A DNA stretch of 64,000 bases from Kribbella rubisoli. Its GTDB lineage: Bacteria > Actinomycetota > Actinomycetes > Propionibacteriales > Kribbellaceae. Where the stretch lies: contig NZ_SHKR01000017.1 in the NCBI RefSeq assembly GCF_004217145.1, forward strand, positions 124,001-188,000, written 5' to 3'. Below, in pieces: positions 31,179 through 40,141 of this stretch. Under the pieces are notes generated by a model, which worked only from the letters and a program-made list of their open reading frames with translations, was not told the origin of the DNA and did not search any database. The translations under genes were made by a program, and so were the position numbers. Position 1 is the stretch's first letter. Each line of letters begins with the position of its first letter.

Positions 31179-32585
31179 CTAGGAAGCGTCGGCTTTGCGG
31201 ACCCAGACTTCTCGGATTATTAGGAGGATGGCGGCGGCGGAGGGGATGGCTAGGAGGGCGCCTACTACGCCTAGGAGGGCGCCGCCGAGGAGGGCGGCGA
31301 TGACGGTTACGGCGCCGGGGATGTCTACGGCGCGGCGCATGATGCGGGGGGCTACGACGTAGTTCTCGACCTGCTGGTAGATGATGCCGTAGATCAGGCA
31401 GCCGAGGCCGGTCCACAGGCCGCCGGTGAAGCCGATCAGGGCGACGATGACGACGCCGATCAGGCCGCCGACCATCGGGATGAAGTCGCAGAACATCACC
31501 ACGATCGCCAGCGCCACGGCGTAGTCACGCAGGCCGATGATCTCCAGGAAGATGAACATGCAGACGCCGGCGCACAGCGCGACCAGGAACTGGCCGCTGA
31601 CGTAACCGCCGACGCGGCCGAGGACCTCGTCGCCGAGGATCGCGACGCGGGTACGTCGGGTGCTCGGGACCAGGCTGTACGCCGCGCGCTTGACCGACGG
31701 CAGCGACGCGAGGAAGTACAGCGTCAGGACCAGGATCGTGAACGTGTTGAACAGCGCGTTCGCGACCACCTTGCCGACGCCGAGGATGCCGCCGAACGCA
31801 CGCTGCGCCAGCGCCGGGTCCTGGATGTAGTCCTGCGCCTTCTGGATGAAGTGGTACTTGTCGTCCAGCTGGTTTAGCGTCTTCGACTTCTGCAGCAGGT
31901 CGAGGTACCCGGGCGCGTTCTTGATCAGGCTGTCGATCTGATCCGTGACGACCGGGACGATCGCGAAACCGACGCCGACGACCGCGAGGATCATCAGCAG
32001 GAACACCACGCCGACGGACAGGCCGCGCTTCAGGCCGCGGCGCATGAACCACTCGACCAGCGGGTTCAGGCCGACGGCGATGAACATCGAGACCAGCAGC
32101 AGGATCAGCACCGAACGGGCCTGGCCGGCCGCGTTCCACAGACCCCAGGCGACGAGTACGCCGAGCGCCGCGAAGAACCCGAACGTGAACGGGTTGCCGC
32201 GCCGCAGCGGCGGACCGGGGACACCCATCCCGACAGACGGGTGCCGCTCCTCGATCAGCAGTTCGTCGGCGATGTTCTCGTCGGTGTCCTCCGCGTCCTT
32301 GGCGGACGCCGCCGCTGCCTTGTCAGCAGCTTCCTCAGCCGACTCGTCCGCCTTGTCGGCAGACGAGTCAGCCTTGTCGGCGGACGCGTCTGCCTGCTCG
32401 GCGGATGCGTCGGCGGCGTGCGCCGAGCCGGCGGCTTGTCCAGCAGCGGCTTCCGCCTCGTCGGCGGAGTCGTCCGCCTTGTCGGCGGCGGCTTCGGCCT
32501 GGGCGGCGGCGGTCTTCGCTTCGCGAGTGGCTTCGGCGAGGTCCGGGTCGGTCGCTGTGGAGGTGTCGTCGCCGGCTGGCGTCAC
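31179..32585 (-). CDS. AI-2E family transporter with Ala-rich helical N-terminal extension
   Basis: 468 residues. The C-terminal 340 form the eight-helix permease of the AI-2E/PerM family (RSVLILLLVSMFIAVGLNPLVEWFMRRG, YVSGQFLVALCAGVCMFIF, MVGGLIGVVIVALIGFTGGLWTGLGCLIYGIIYQQVENYVVAPRIM in pieces). The first 115 residues are an Ala/Asp/Ser-rich heptad-like stretch full of ADKAD and AEQAD repeats. The family exports signals or ions; some members are Na+/H+ antiporters, so the name should not be taken as a substrate call. The start overlaps the DivIVA-like stop (ATGA). The coiled extension may bind its coiled-coil neighbour. Confidence 0.88.
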   Translation of the reverse strand: MTPAGDDTSTATDPDLAEATREAKTAAAQAEAAADKADDSADEAEAAAGQAAGSAHAADASAEQADASADKADSSADKADESAEEAADKAAAASAKDAEDTDENIADELLIEERHPSVGMGVPGPPLRRGNPFTFGFFAALGVLVAWGLWNAAGQARSVLILLLVSMFIAVGLNPLVEWFMRRGLKRGLSVGVVFLLMILAVVGVGFAIVPVVTDQIDSLIKNAPGYLDLLQKSKTLNQLDDKYHFIQKAQDYIQDPALAQRAFGGILGVGKVVANALFNTFTILVLTLYFLASLPSVKRAAYSLVPSTRRTRVAILGDEVLGRVGGYVSGQFLVALCAGVCMFIFLEIIGLRDYAVALAIVVMFCDFIPMVGGLIGVVIVALIGFTGGLWTGLGCLIYGIIYQQVENYVVAPRIMRRAVDIPGAVTVIAALLGGALLGVVGALLAIPSAAAILLIIREVWVRKADAS

Positions 32586-34555
32586 ATCTTGTCCTTCGGG
32601 GATCGCGCGCTCGAGGTGGCCGCATCGGTCTTGTCGTCGGCGGACGACTTGCCCGCGGAAGACTTCACCGAGGCGGCCGGCCGCTGGCCACGAGTGTCCT
32701 CGTCGCCGAGGTCATCGAGCCGGAACTCGTCAACCTTCGTCGAATCCTTCGGCTCGTCCTCCTCGTCGGGAGCCGGAGCATCCTCGGAGTCGGCAGCCTC
32801 AGCGGAGCCGTTGACCGAAGCAAGAGGAGAGTCGGCCGGTCCGCCGGCGGACTTGCTCGTCTTGTCTGCGAGGTCGGGCGTGTCCTTCGGGTCAACGCGC
32901 AGAGCGGTGTCGATGCGGGTCTCGTCGACGCGCGCGTCGCCGGCGCCGATCCCGACGAACGGGCTGGCGCCGGTGAACGGTCCGTCCCCGTCGTCGTACG
33001 CCGAGTCGCCCGCGAGCGCACCGGACGTGCTCGACGGCGCGTACCGGCTCGCTGCCGGCGTCGCACCTGGGAACGGGTTGTCGTCGCTGGTCGATCCAGG
33101 CGCCGCCGAGCCGGCGGTCCCGGCGCCGAGCGCGGACTCCGTCTCACCGGCATCGAGCGAGCTGTCAGCCGAGTCCGTCGCGCCGGACTTGAACGGGCTG
33201 TCAACCGAGTCGCCGGACTTGAACGGGCTGTCCGCCGAGTCGCCGGGCTTGAACGAACTGTCGGCCAAGTCCGTCGTACCGGAGTTGAACGGGCTGTCGC
33301 CCAGGTTCGGCGTACCGGAGTTGAACGGCGCGTCCGACGGTTCGGTGGCCGCGAAGGGGCTGCCGGTCGCCGAACCGGGGGCCGGGCTGAAGGGGCTGGC
33401 TGCCAGCAGATCGTCCGCGCCGGCGCTAGCGGTCGTGCCGGCTCCACCAGTGGTGGGGCCGGTGTTCGGCCGGGCGAAAGGGTTGACGTACGCCGGTGCC
33501 GCGGTCTCGGAGTCGAGCTCTGCCGCCTGGCGCGCGATGTTGCTGGCGATCTCGTTGAGCCCGGCGATCTGGGTAAGGATGCCGTCGCGGCGCTTCGCGA
33601 GCCGCTCGGTCTCGCGGGCGACGACGGTCCGGGACCGCTCCGCCTCGTCGGCCGCGTTGGCCAGCTCGGCCTCGGCGCGGGTCCGCGCGGTGGTGAGCAG
33701 CTGCTCGGCCTCGCGCCGGGCGCGGGACAGCGTCCGCTCGGCCGACTCCTCGGCCTCGGAGCGGATCTTGCGGGCCTGCTCGGTCGCCTCGGCCACCCGG
33801 CGCTCGGACGCCTCGGCGGCCTCCTTCATCTGGGTGGTGAGGCTGTCGGTGTCGGCCGCGATCTGCTGGTGCTTGTCGGCGAGCTCCTTGGCCTGCTGCT
33901 CGCGCTCGTCCGCCAGCCGCGCCCGCAGCGCCGCCGACTCGCGCTGGATCGCGGTCCGGATCTTCTCCGCCTCGTGCAGCGCGCCGTTCTTCAGCGTGCT
34001 CGACTGCGACTCGGCCGTCAGCTGCAGCTGCTCGGACTTGCGCCGCGCCGCCTGCAGGACCTCGGCTGCCTCGGTCTCGGCAGTACGCCGGACCTCCGCC
34101 GCGTCGCCCTCAGCGGTCCGCCGCATGCTGTCGGCCTCGTTGAGTGCGACAGTGCGGATGTCCTCAGCCTCGCGGTCACCGGTCGCCCGCGCCGCGGATG
34201 CCTCTTTGGCGGCGTTCGCCCGCAGCTCCTCGGCCTCGCGCTTGGCCTCCTCGAGCGCCTCGGACGCCTGGTCCTGCGCGAGCCGGAGGATCTGCGCGGC
34301 CCGGTCGCCGAGTCCGGCGTACGACGGGTTGGCGCTGGCTTCGAGCTGGCGCCGCGTCTCCTCGAGCTGGTGCTGCATCGGCGCGACACTCTGCTGGAGC
34401 TCGTCGGCGCGGTTACGCGCCTGGACAAGTTGCATCTCCAGCGCGCGCACATAGTCGTCCACCGCCTGTTTGTCGTACCCACGACGGCTGACCGGGAAGC
34501 CCCCGGCCGCGGTCGCCGTGCGGTCGAAGAACGGCAGGCTCGACTCGTCAGGCAT
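32582..34555 (-). CDS. DivIVA-domain coiled-coil protein with disordered SPF-repeat tail
   Basis: 657 residues. An N-terminal DivIVA-type segment (FPVSRRGYDKQAVDDYVRALE, residues 20-40) is followed by a long continuous coiled coil (about 40-340, very rich in Ala, Glu and Arg) and a low-complexity, acidic tail (350-657). The tail carries repeated SPFNSG/SPFKSG/SSFKPG units and many Ser-Ala-Asp runs. It resembles the polar scaffold and cytoskeletal proteins of actinobacteria (Scy/FilP/Wag31 group), which organise tip growth. It is co-transcribed with, and overlaps, an AI-2E-type transporter gene. Its own ATG has GGGAG directly in front; a weaker AAGGG is better spaced. Confidence 0.82.
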   Translation of the reverse strand: MPDESSLPFFDRTATAAGGFPVSRRGYDKQAVDDYVRALEMQLVQARNRADELQQSVAPMQHQLEETRRQLEASANPSYAGLGDRAAQILRLAQDQASEALEEAKREAEELRANAAKEASAARATGDREAEDIRTVALNEADSMRRTAEGDAAEVRRTAETEAAEVLQAARRKSEQLQLTAESQSSTLKNGALHEAEKIRTAIQRESAALRARLADEREQQAKELADKHQQIAADTDSLTTQMKEAAEASERRVAEATEQARKIRSEAEESAERTLSRARREAEQLLTTARTRAEAELANAADEAERSRTVVARETERLAKRRDGILTQIAGLNEIASNIARQAAELDSETAAPAYVNPFARPNTGPTTGGAGTTASAGADDLLAASPFSPAPGSATGSPFAATEPSDAPFNSGTPNLGDSPFNSGTTDLADSSFKPGDSADSPFKSGDSVDSPFKSGATDSADSSLDAGETESALGAGTAGSAAPGSTSDDNPFPGATPAASRYAPSSTSGALAGDSAYDDGDGPFTGASPFVGIGAGDARVDETRIDTALRVDPKDTPDLADKTSKSAGGPADSPLASVNGSAEAADSEDAPAPDEEDEPKDSTKVDEFRLDDLGDEDTRGQRPAASVKSSAGKSSADDKTDAATSSARSPKDKM

Positions 34556-34649
34556 CTCCCGAGATTCCCTTCTGGCGGCTCAGCGTGAATCCCCCACCAT
34601 AAGCCTGTCAGAACCCACCCGAAACCAGCCAATCGAGGGCTGTGGACAA

Positions 34650-35981
34650 CTACCTGTTCCGGAAGCGATTAATCCCCGCCAGGTGCTGCTCCCGCAAAGC
34701 CGGATCGCGGACGCCGAGGCCTTCCGAAGGAGCGAGGGTGAGGACGCCGACCTTGCCCTGGTGCAGGTTGCGGTGGACGTCGTACGCCGCCTGCGCCGTC
34801 TCCTCCAGCGCGTAGACCTTGCTGACCGTCGGATGCACCATCCCGCGGGCGATCAGCCGGTTCGCCTCCCAGGCCTCGCGGTAATTCGCGAAATGCGAGC
34901 CGATGATTCGCTTCAAGTTCATCCACAGGTACCGGTTGTCGTACTCATGCATGAATCCGGACGTCGACGCACACGTCACGATCGTCCCGCCGCGCCGCGC
35001 GACGTACACGGAGGCTCCGAACGTCTCCCGGCCCGGGTGCTCGAAGACGATGTCCGGGTCGTCCCCGCCGGTCAGCTCGCGGATTCGCGCCCCGAACCGC
35101 TTCCATTCCTTCTGGTCCTGGGTGTGCTCGTCCTTCCAGAACTTGTACCCCTCGGCAGACCGGTCGATGATCAGCGACGCCCCCATCGCCCGGCAGATCT
35201 CCGCCTTCTCCGGTGACGACACCACGCAGACCGGGATCGCCCCGCCGTTCAGCGCGAACTGCGTTGCGTACGAACCCAGTCCGCCGGACGCGCCCCAGAT
35301 CAGCACGACGTCGCCCTGCTTCATGTTGGCGCCGTTCGCCGAAACCAATTGCCGGTACGCCGTGCTGTTCACCAAGCCCGGTGACGCAGCCTCCTCCCAG
35401 GTGAGGTGGGCCGGCTTCGGCATCAACTGGTTCGACTTGACCAGTGCGAGCTCGGCGAGACCGCCGAAGTTCGTCTCGAATCCCCAGATCCGCTGCTCGG
35501 AGTCGAGCATCGTGTCGTTGTGCCCGTCCGGCGACTCCAGCTCGACCGACAGGCAATGCGCGACTACCTCGTCGCCCGGCTTCCACGCGTTCACGCCGGG
35601 CCCGGTCCGCAGTACGACGCCGGCCAGGTCGGAGCCGACCACGTGGTACGGCAGGTCGTGGCGGGCCGTCAGTGGCGACAGCTTCCCGTACCGCTTCAAG
35701 AAGGAGAACGTCGACACCGGCTCGAAGATCGAGGTCCAGACGGTGTTGTAGTTGATCGCGCTCGCCATCACCGCGACCAGCGCCTCACCCGGCCCGAGCT
35801 CCGGCGTCGGTACGTCGTCCAGGTGCAGACTCTTCCGCGGATCCTTCTCCTTGCTGTCCAGACCCTCGAACATGCCCGCCTCGTCGGCGTGCACGGTGAT
35901 GCCGCGGTAGTGCTCCGGTACGTCGAGCTCGCCGACGGCAGCGGAGTCACCGGACAGAATCGCTTCGAGGATCTGCTTCAC
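34650..35981 (-). CDS. ccr: Crotonyl-CoA carboxylase/reductase
   Basis: 443-residue Ccr, which reductively carboxylates crotonyl-CoA to ethylmalonyl-CoA with NADPH and CO2, feeding the ethylmalonyl-CoA pathway and polyketide extender pools. It is a medium-chain reductase with GASGGLGSYATQF for NADPH. The CO2-pocket residues known from the Kitasatospora enzyme (Asn81, Phe170, Glu171, His365) are all present here with a constant shift of two: Asn79, Phe168, Glu169 and His363 (AINYNTVW, WGFETNFGG, GSHFANY). The GTG start has GGAGG five bases upstream. The rest of the local acyl-CoA genes (epimerase, thiolase, MeaB, IcmA) follow within 10 kb. Confidence 0.96.
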   Translation of the reverse strand: MKQILEAILSGDSAAVGELDVPEHYRGITVHADEAGMFEGLDSKEKDPRKSLHLDDVPTPELGPGEALVAVMASAINYNTVWTSIFEPVSTFSFLKRYGKLSPLTARHDLPYHVVGSDLAGVVLRTGPGVNAWKPGDEVVAHCLSVELESPDGHNDTMLDSEQRIWGFETNFGGLAELALVKSNQLMPKPAHLTWEEAASPGLVNSTAYRQLVSANGANMKQGDVVLIWGASGGLGSYATQFALNGGAIPVCVVSSPEKAEICRAMGASLIIDRSAEGYKFWKDEHTQDQKEWKRFGARIRELTGGDDPDIVFEHPGRETFGASVYVARRGGTIVTCASTSGFMHEYDNRYLWMNLKRIIGSHFANYREAWEANRLIARGMVHPTVSKVYALEETAQAAYDVHRNLHQGKVGVLTLAPSEGLGVRDPALREQHLAGINRFRNR

Positions 35982-36039
35982 ATCTACCTCCGGGAGCGGG
36001 GCCTGGTGAGCGGAACTTACCGCTGAGTATGCACGCCTG

Positions 36040-36082
36040 GCTGTGCCCTGTAACACAGCGAGCGACGGTTGAGACGACCGTC
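36040..36082. promoter_or_regulatory. Two inverted repeats upstream of ccr
   Basis: GCTGTG-N8-CACAGC (36040-36059) and GACGGT-N7-ACCGTC (36064-36082) lie in the 141-bp gap between ccr and the anti-sigma-like gene. Either could be an operator for ccr or a terminator for the preceding gene. No promoter hexamers are convincing. Confidence 0.35.
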
Positions 36083-36122
36083 ACTTCATCAGTCCACCGT
36101 TGTCAGTGGTCTTACCCGCCGA

Positions 36123-37025
36123 TTACCGCAGCCGGGTGTACAACCGGACCTGGGTGAAGTCGTCGCCGGAGCGCAGCTGGACCAGGTCGCACAGCTGGTT
36201 CGCCAGCCAGACGCCCCGCCCGCCGAGTCCGTCGAGTGGCGGCAGCACCCGCCCGACGAGCAGGTCGTCGATCCGGCCGCGGTCGGTCACGTTGCAGATC
36301 AGGGACCCGTCCGCGATCCAGACCGCGAGCGCGCCGCGGCCGCCGCCGAACCGGATGCTGTTCGTACAGATCTCGTGCAACGCCAGCGACAGGTCCTCGA
36401 GCCGGTCCCGCGACACCCCGTGCGACGAGGCCTGCCCGCCGACCCATTGCCGCACCTGGCCGAGCTCGTCCGGACCGAACTCCCATCTCTCGGCACGATC
36501 CGGTACGTCGCTCAACGGCGTCCGGAACGTCTTGTCCGCAAGGGCTTCTCCGCCGGAATGAGTCGCCGTCGGATCGATGCCGACCGACGCCTCGTACGCG
36601 CAACAGAGCCGGAACGAACGGTCCGCCGCGAAAGCGATATCGCTCAACGCCTCGTACAGCAGGACCTCGTCGTACGCCGCGGCGCTCCGGCCCGGGTACG
36701 CGGCCTCGCAGAGACCCCGCACCGGTCGGCCGGGCTCCTGCTCGAGGATGGCGCGCCAGAACGGGATCAGCCGCGCAGGGTTGCCCCCGGCAACAGTCGC
36801 GTCGACGACGGTGACCTCGGAGTACTGCGAGTCCAGGGCGTCACGCAGTACCGCAGTCCGCTCCGGTGGTAGGACGGCTACGACCTTTTCCCCCGCCGCC
36901 AGCCCCTCGCGTATGAACGCAGCCGCGCGCAGCACGAACTCCTCGTCCGCTCCGTGGACGAAGGCGTCGTGCTTGAACCCGGCCGGCGCACCGTGCAAGG
37001 AGTCGGTGGCGCTGTCCTTCAGCAC
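36123..37025 (-). CDS. MEDS-domain anti-sigma/serine kinase-like regulator
   Basis: About 300 residues. The N-terminal half is a MEDS (DcmR-type sensory) domain (KHDAFVHGADEEFVLRAAAFIREGLAAGEKVVAVLP, CAYEAS). The C-terminal half is an RsbW/SpoIIAB-like ATPase with N-box ALHEICTNSIRFGG and G-boxes VTDRGR and GGRGVWLANQLCD. Such proteins bind and phosphorylate anti-anti-sigma factors or hold a sigma factor. No sigma or antagonist gene is next to it, so it is an orphan. The start is uncertain: GTG is used here, and a TTG nine codons upstream (37052) is the alternative. Confidence 0.85.
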   Translation of the reverse strand: MLKDSATDSLHGAPAGFKHDAFVHGADEEFVLRAAAFIREGLAAGEKVVAVLPPERTAVLRDALDSQYSEVTVVDATVAGGNPARLIPFWRAILEQEPGRPVRGLCEAAYPGRSAAAYDEVLLYEALSDIAFAADRSFRLCCAYEASVGIDPTATHSGGEALADKTFRTPLSDVPDRAERWEFGPDELGQVRQWVGGQASSHGVSRDRLEDLSLALHEICTNSIRFGGGRGALAVWIADGSLICNVTDRGRIDDLLVGRVLPPLDGLGGRGVWLANQLCDLVQLRSGDDFTQVRLYTRLR

Positions 37026-37077
37026 CTGAACAGAGTAGTCCGCCTGGACCAACCGGGCAGGCTCTCAGCGCGCGCCG

Positions 37078-37509
37078 TCACGCCCTGTTCTGGATCCGTG
37101 GCTCAACGAGTTCGATCAGCACGCCACCGGCCGACTTGGGGTGAATAAAGTTCACTCGCGATCCGGCCGTGCCGCGGCGTGGTTCGTCGTACAGCAGGCG
37201 GGCGCCGCGTTCGCGCAGTACTTCGGAGACCGCGTCGAGGTCGCTGACCCGGTAGGCCAGTTGCTGGATGCCGGGACCGCGCTGGTCGAGAAACTTCGCG
37301 ATCGGTGATGCGTCCGACAACGGGGCCAGCAGTTGGATCGACGACCCCGAGTCGCCGACCGAGAGCATCGCCTCGCGGACGCCCTGCTCCTCGTTGATCT
37401 CCTCGTGCGCAACGGTCATGCCGAACACGTCCGCGTAGTACCGCACGGCCTCGTCGAAGTCGGCGACCGCGATGCCGACATGGTCGATCGCGTCGAACAG
37501 CTGATCCAT
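37078..37509 (-). CDS. mce: Methylmalonyl-CoA epimerase
   Basis: 143-residue vicinal-oxygen-chelate protein. It begins AIDHVGIAVADFDEAVRYYADVFGM (first metal His) and has QGVREAMLSVGDSGSSIQLLAPL, GPGIQQLAYRV, and NFIHPKSAGGVLIELVEP with the last metal Glu, the pattern of methylmalonyl-CoA epimerase, which also accepts ethylmalonyl-CoA. The ATG has no strong ribosome site; a TTG six codons upstream is possible. Divergent from the thiolase gene. It links the carboxylase/reductase and mutase chemistry of this region. Confidence 0.93.
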   Translation of the reverse strand: MDQLFDAIDHVGIAVADFDEAVRYYADVFGMTVAHEEINEEQGVREAMLSVGDSGSSIQLLAPLSDASPIAKFLDQRGPGIQQLAYRVSDLDAVSEVLRERGARLLYDEPRRGTAGSRVNFIHPKSAGGVLIELVEPRIQNRA

Positions 37510-37623
37510 CCCGCCAGCGTGGCGCAAACCCCCTTTGGCGGGCTATCGAAAGTGGCCCAGCCGACACGATCCGTGTGACCGGTCTGACGCGTCCGGGCAG
37601 CGGCGTACCAGTGCCGCCGCAGG

Positions 37624-37629
37624 TATCGT
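37624..37629 (+). promoter_or_regulatory. -10 box of the thiolase gene (leaderless candidate)
   Basis: TATCGT lies 6 nt before the thiolase ATG, with no ribosome-binding site between. A leaderless promoter is likely. Confidence 0.45.
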
Positions 37630-37635
37630 GACGAT

Positions 37636-38847
37636 ATGTCTGACACGCGGAACACCACCGTTATCGTCGCCGGCGCGCGGACCCCGATCGGGCGGCTGCT
37701 GGGCGGTCTCAAAGGCTTCACCGGCGCCGAGCTCGGCGGCTTCGCGATCAAGGGCGCACTGGACAAGGCCGGCGTCGCGCCGGACCAGGTCGAGTACGTG
37801 ATCATGGGCCAGGTCTTGCAGGCCGGCGGCGGTCAGATCACCGCCCGCCAGGCCGCGGTCAAGGGCGGCATCCCGATGGACGTTCCGGCCATCACGATCA
37901 ACAAGGTCTGCCTGTCCGGGCTGAACGCGATCGCGCTCGCCGACCAGCTGATCCGCGCCGGCGAGTACGAGATCGTCGTCGCCGGCGGCATGGAGTCGAT
38001 GACGAACGCGCCGCACCTGCTGCCGAAGTCCCGCGAGGGCTTCAAGTACGGCGACGTGCCGCTGGTCGACTCGATGGCGTACGACGGGTTGTGGGACGCC
38101 TTCACCGATCAGGCCATGGGCGCGCTGACCGACCAGAAGAACAACGCCGACGAGAAGCTCAGCCGCGAGGAGCAGGACGAGTTCAGCGCTCGTTCGCACC
38201 AGCGTGCCGCGGAGGCCTGGAAGAACGGCGTGTTCGCCGACGAGGTCGTGCCGGTCGAGGTCCCGCAGCGCAAGGGTGACCCGCTGGTGGTCGACGCCGA
38301 CGAAGGCGTTCGCGGTGACACGTCGGTCGAGGTGCTGGGCAAGCTCCGGCCCGCGTTCGGCAAGGACGGCACGATCACGGCCGGCTCGGCATCGCAGATC
38401 TCCGACGGCGGCTGCGCTGTCGTCGTGATGAGCAAGGCGAAGGCCGAGGAGCTCGGGCTCAGCTGGATCGCCGAGATCGGCGCGCACGGTTCGGTCGCCG
38501 GGCCGGACTCGACGCTGCAGAGCCAGCCGGCCAACGCGATCGCCAAGGCCTGCAAGAAGGAAGGCATCGAGCCCGCCGACCTCGACCTGATCGAGATCAA
38601 CGAGGCCTTCGCCGCGGTCGGCATCGCGTCCGCGCGCGAGCTCAACGTCGGCGAGGACAAGGTCAACGTGAACGGCGGTGCGATCGCGCTCGGCCACCCG
38701 ATCGGGATGTCCGGCGCACGCCTCGTCCTGCACCTGGCGCTCGAGCTGAACCGCCGCGGCGGCGGCGTCGGTGCGGCCGCGCTGTGCGGCGGCGGCGGTC
38801 AGGGCGACGCGCTGATCGTCCGCGTGCCGCAGAAGACCCAGAGCTGA
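37636..38847 (+). CDS. Acetyl-CoA C-acetyltransferase (thiolase)
   Basis: 403-residue biosynthetic-type thiolase, joining two acetyl-CoA to acetoacetyl-CoA, the entry to crotonyl-CoA. The acyl-accepting Cys92 (INKVCLSG), NEAFAAV, the His loop GGAIALGHPIGMSGAR and the second Cys (AALCGGGGQGDA) are all present. It starts MSDTRNTTVIVAGARTPIGR. Divergent from the epimerase and probably co-transcribed with meaB 32 bp downstream. Confidence 0.96.
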   Translation: MSDTRNTTVIVAGARTPIGRLLGGLKGFTGAELGGFAIKGALDKAGVAPDQVEYVIMGQVLQAGGGQITARQAAVKGGIPMDVPAITINKVCLSGLNAIALADQLIRAGEYEIVVAGGMESMTNAPHLLPKSREGFKYGDVPLVDSMAYDGLWDAFTDQAMGALTDQKNNADEKLSREEQDEFSARSHQRAAEAWKNGVFADEVVPVEVPQRKGDPLVVDADEGVRGDTSVEVLGKLRPAFGKDGTITAGSASQISDGGCAVVVMSKAKAEELGLSWIAEIGAHGSVAGPDSTLQSQPANAIAKACKKEGIEPADLDLIEINEAFAAVGIASARELNVGEDKVNVNGGAIALGHPIGMSGARLVLHLALELNRRGGGVGAAALCGGGGQGDALIVRVPQKTQS

Positions 38848-38879
38848 CCGAGAGCTGCCAGAGAGCTGATACTGACCTG

Positions 38880-39836
38880 ATGCCACGACGTACGCCGCCG
38901 GTCGGTGAGTTGGTCGAGCGCGCCCGCGAAGGGGATTCGCGGGCGGTCGCTCGGCTGATCTCGCTGGTCGAGGACGAGTCCCCGCTGCTGCGCGAGGTGA
39001 TGGCCGCGCTCGCGCCGCATGCCGGGCACGCGCACATCGTCGGCATCACGGGCTCGCCGGGCGTCGGGAAATCCACCTCGACGTCGGCGCTGGTTTCGGC
39101 GTACCGCGAGACCGGCAAGCGCGTCGGGGTACTCGCGGTGGACCCGTCGTCGCCGTTCTCCGGTGGTGCACTGCTGGGGGATCGGGTGCGGATGCAGGAT
39201 CACGCGACCGACCGGGGCGTGTTCATCCGGTCGATGGCTTCGCGCGGGCATCTCGGCGGGCTGTCGTGGTCGACGCCGCAGGCGCTGCGGGTGCTGGACG
39301 CGGCCGGGTTCGACGTGGTGCTGGTGGAGACGGTCGGGGTCGGGCAGTCCGAGGTCGAGATCGCCGGGATGGCGGATACGACGCTGGTCCTGCTGGCGCC
39401 GGGGATGGGCGACGGCATCCAGGCGGCCAAGGCCGGGATCCTCGAGGTCGGCGATATCTACGTGGTGAACAAGGCGGACCGCGACGGCGTCCAGTCGGTC
39501 ACGCGGGACCTGCGGTCGATGCTGGCGCTGGCCGAGCGGGCCGAGGGTGCCTGGACGCCGCCGATCCTGAAGACGGTTGCCTCCCGCAATGAGGGCGTCG
39601 CCGAGGTGGTGCAGGCGATCGAGGACCGGCTGGTCTGGATGCGCGGGAACGGCGTCCTCACCGAGCGCCGGCAGTCCCGGGCCCGGGACGAGATCGAGGC
39701 GATCGCGACGACGGCGCTGCGGGCCCGGTTCGCGCATCTGCACGGCGACGCGCGGCTCGACGTACTGGCGGCCAAGGTCGCGGACGGCGGCACCGACCCG
39801 TATTCTGCGGCGGACGAGCTGATCGCGGCTTTGTGA
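38880..39836 (+). CDS. meaB: MeaB-type G3E GTPase (mutase chaperone)
   Basis: 318-residue MeaB/ArgK GTPase that loads and protects adenosylcobalamin mutases. Visible are P-loop ITGSPGVGKST, base II VDPSSPFSGGALLGDR, switch region ETVGVGQSEVE, NKADRDG for guanine recognition, and the helical C-terminal dimer arm. The ATG follows the thiolase gene by 32 bp; GATACT just upstream could also give an internal promoter. The natural client is the IcmA-type mutase 5 kb downstream. Confidence 0.95.
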   Translation: MPRRTPPVGELVERAREGDSRAVARLISLVEDESPLLREVMAALAPHAGHAHIVGITGSPGVGKSTSTSALVSAYRETGKRVGVLAVDPSSPFSGGALLGDRVRMQDHATDRGVFIRSMASRGHLGGLSWSTPQALRVLDAAGFDVVLVETVGVGQSEVEIAGMADTTLVLLAPGMGDGIQAAKAGILEVGDIYVVNKADRDGVQSVTRDLRSMLALAERAEGAWTPPILKTVASRNEGVAEVVQAIEDRLVWMRGNGVLTERRQSRARDEIEAIATTALRARFAHLHGDARLDVLAAKVADGGTDPYSAADELIAAL

Positions 39837-40141
39837 CGTCGGTCTCGCTATCGAGCCGTCTGGAACACTCGACCACGCAGTGTCACAATGTGTCTTTGCT
39901 TTCCGTTCATCGGATGTTGTGCCGAATTCGGGCAAATGCCGCAGGATTTCCGCGGTGCGGACCGATCGCTGTCTCAGGGCGGCGCGCCGGTAGCCACCTT
40001 GCCCCCGAATCCGTTACAGAATAGAACTTGTAGCTGGTGAGCATGTGCGGTGGGCTGTGTTCAGTCAGTGACAATTGGTGACGGTCCGTGATACAAATTC
40101 CAACACAGTCGACCGAGTGGTTAGGAACAAGGAGTGGCGAC
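39837..40141. other. 305-bp intergenic region before a small membrane protein gene
   Basis: No gene is seen. The region is noticeably less GC-rich than its surroundings. A possible promoter is GTGACA (40068-40073) followed after 18 nt by TACAAA (40092-40097). Direct GTGAC words (in GTGACAATTGGTGACGG) flank the -35 region and could be protein sites. I tested by eye for a c-di-AMP or cobalamin riboswitch and found no convincing core. Confidence 0.4.

Noticed and set aside
31179..32585. A literal autoinducer-2 exporter.
   Set aside because: The family name is historical; members have other substrates and no quorum-sensing genes are near.
32241..34454. Long plus-strand frames opposite the DivIVA-like gene (over 700 codons).
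   Set aside because: Mirror frames of a low-complexity, Ala/Ser-rich coiled-coil gene; no start context or domain.
39837..40141. A riboswitch or other structured RNA upstream of the 52-residue protein.
   Set aside because: No conserved core of a known class could be found by eye; a covariance-model search would decide.
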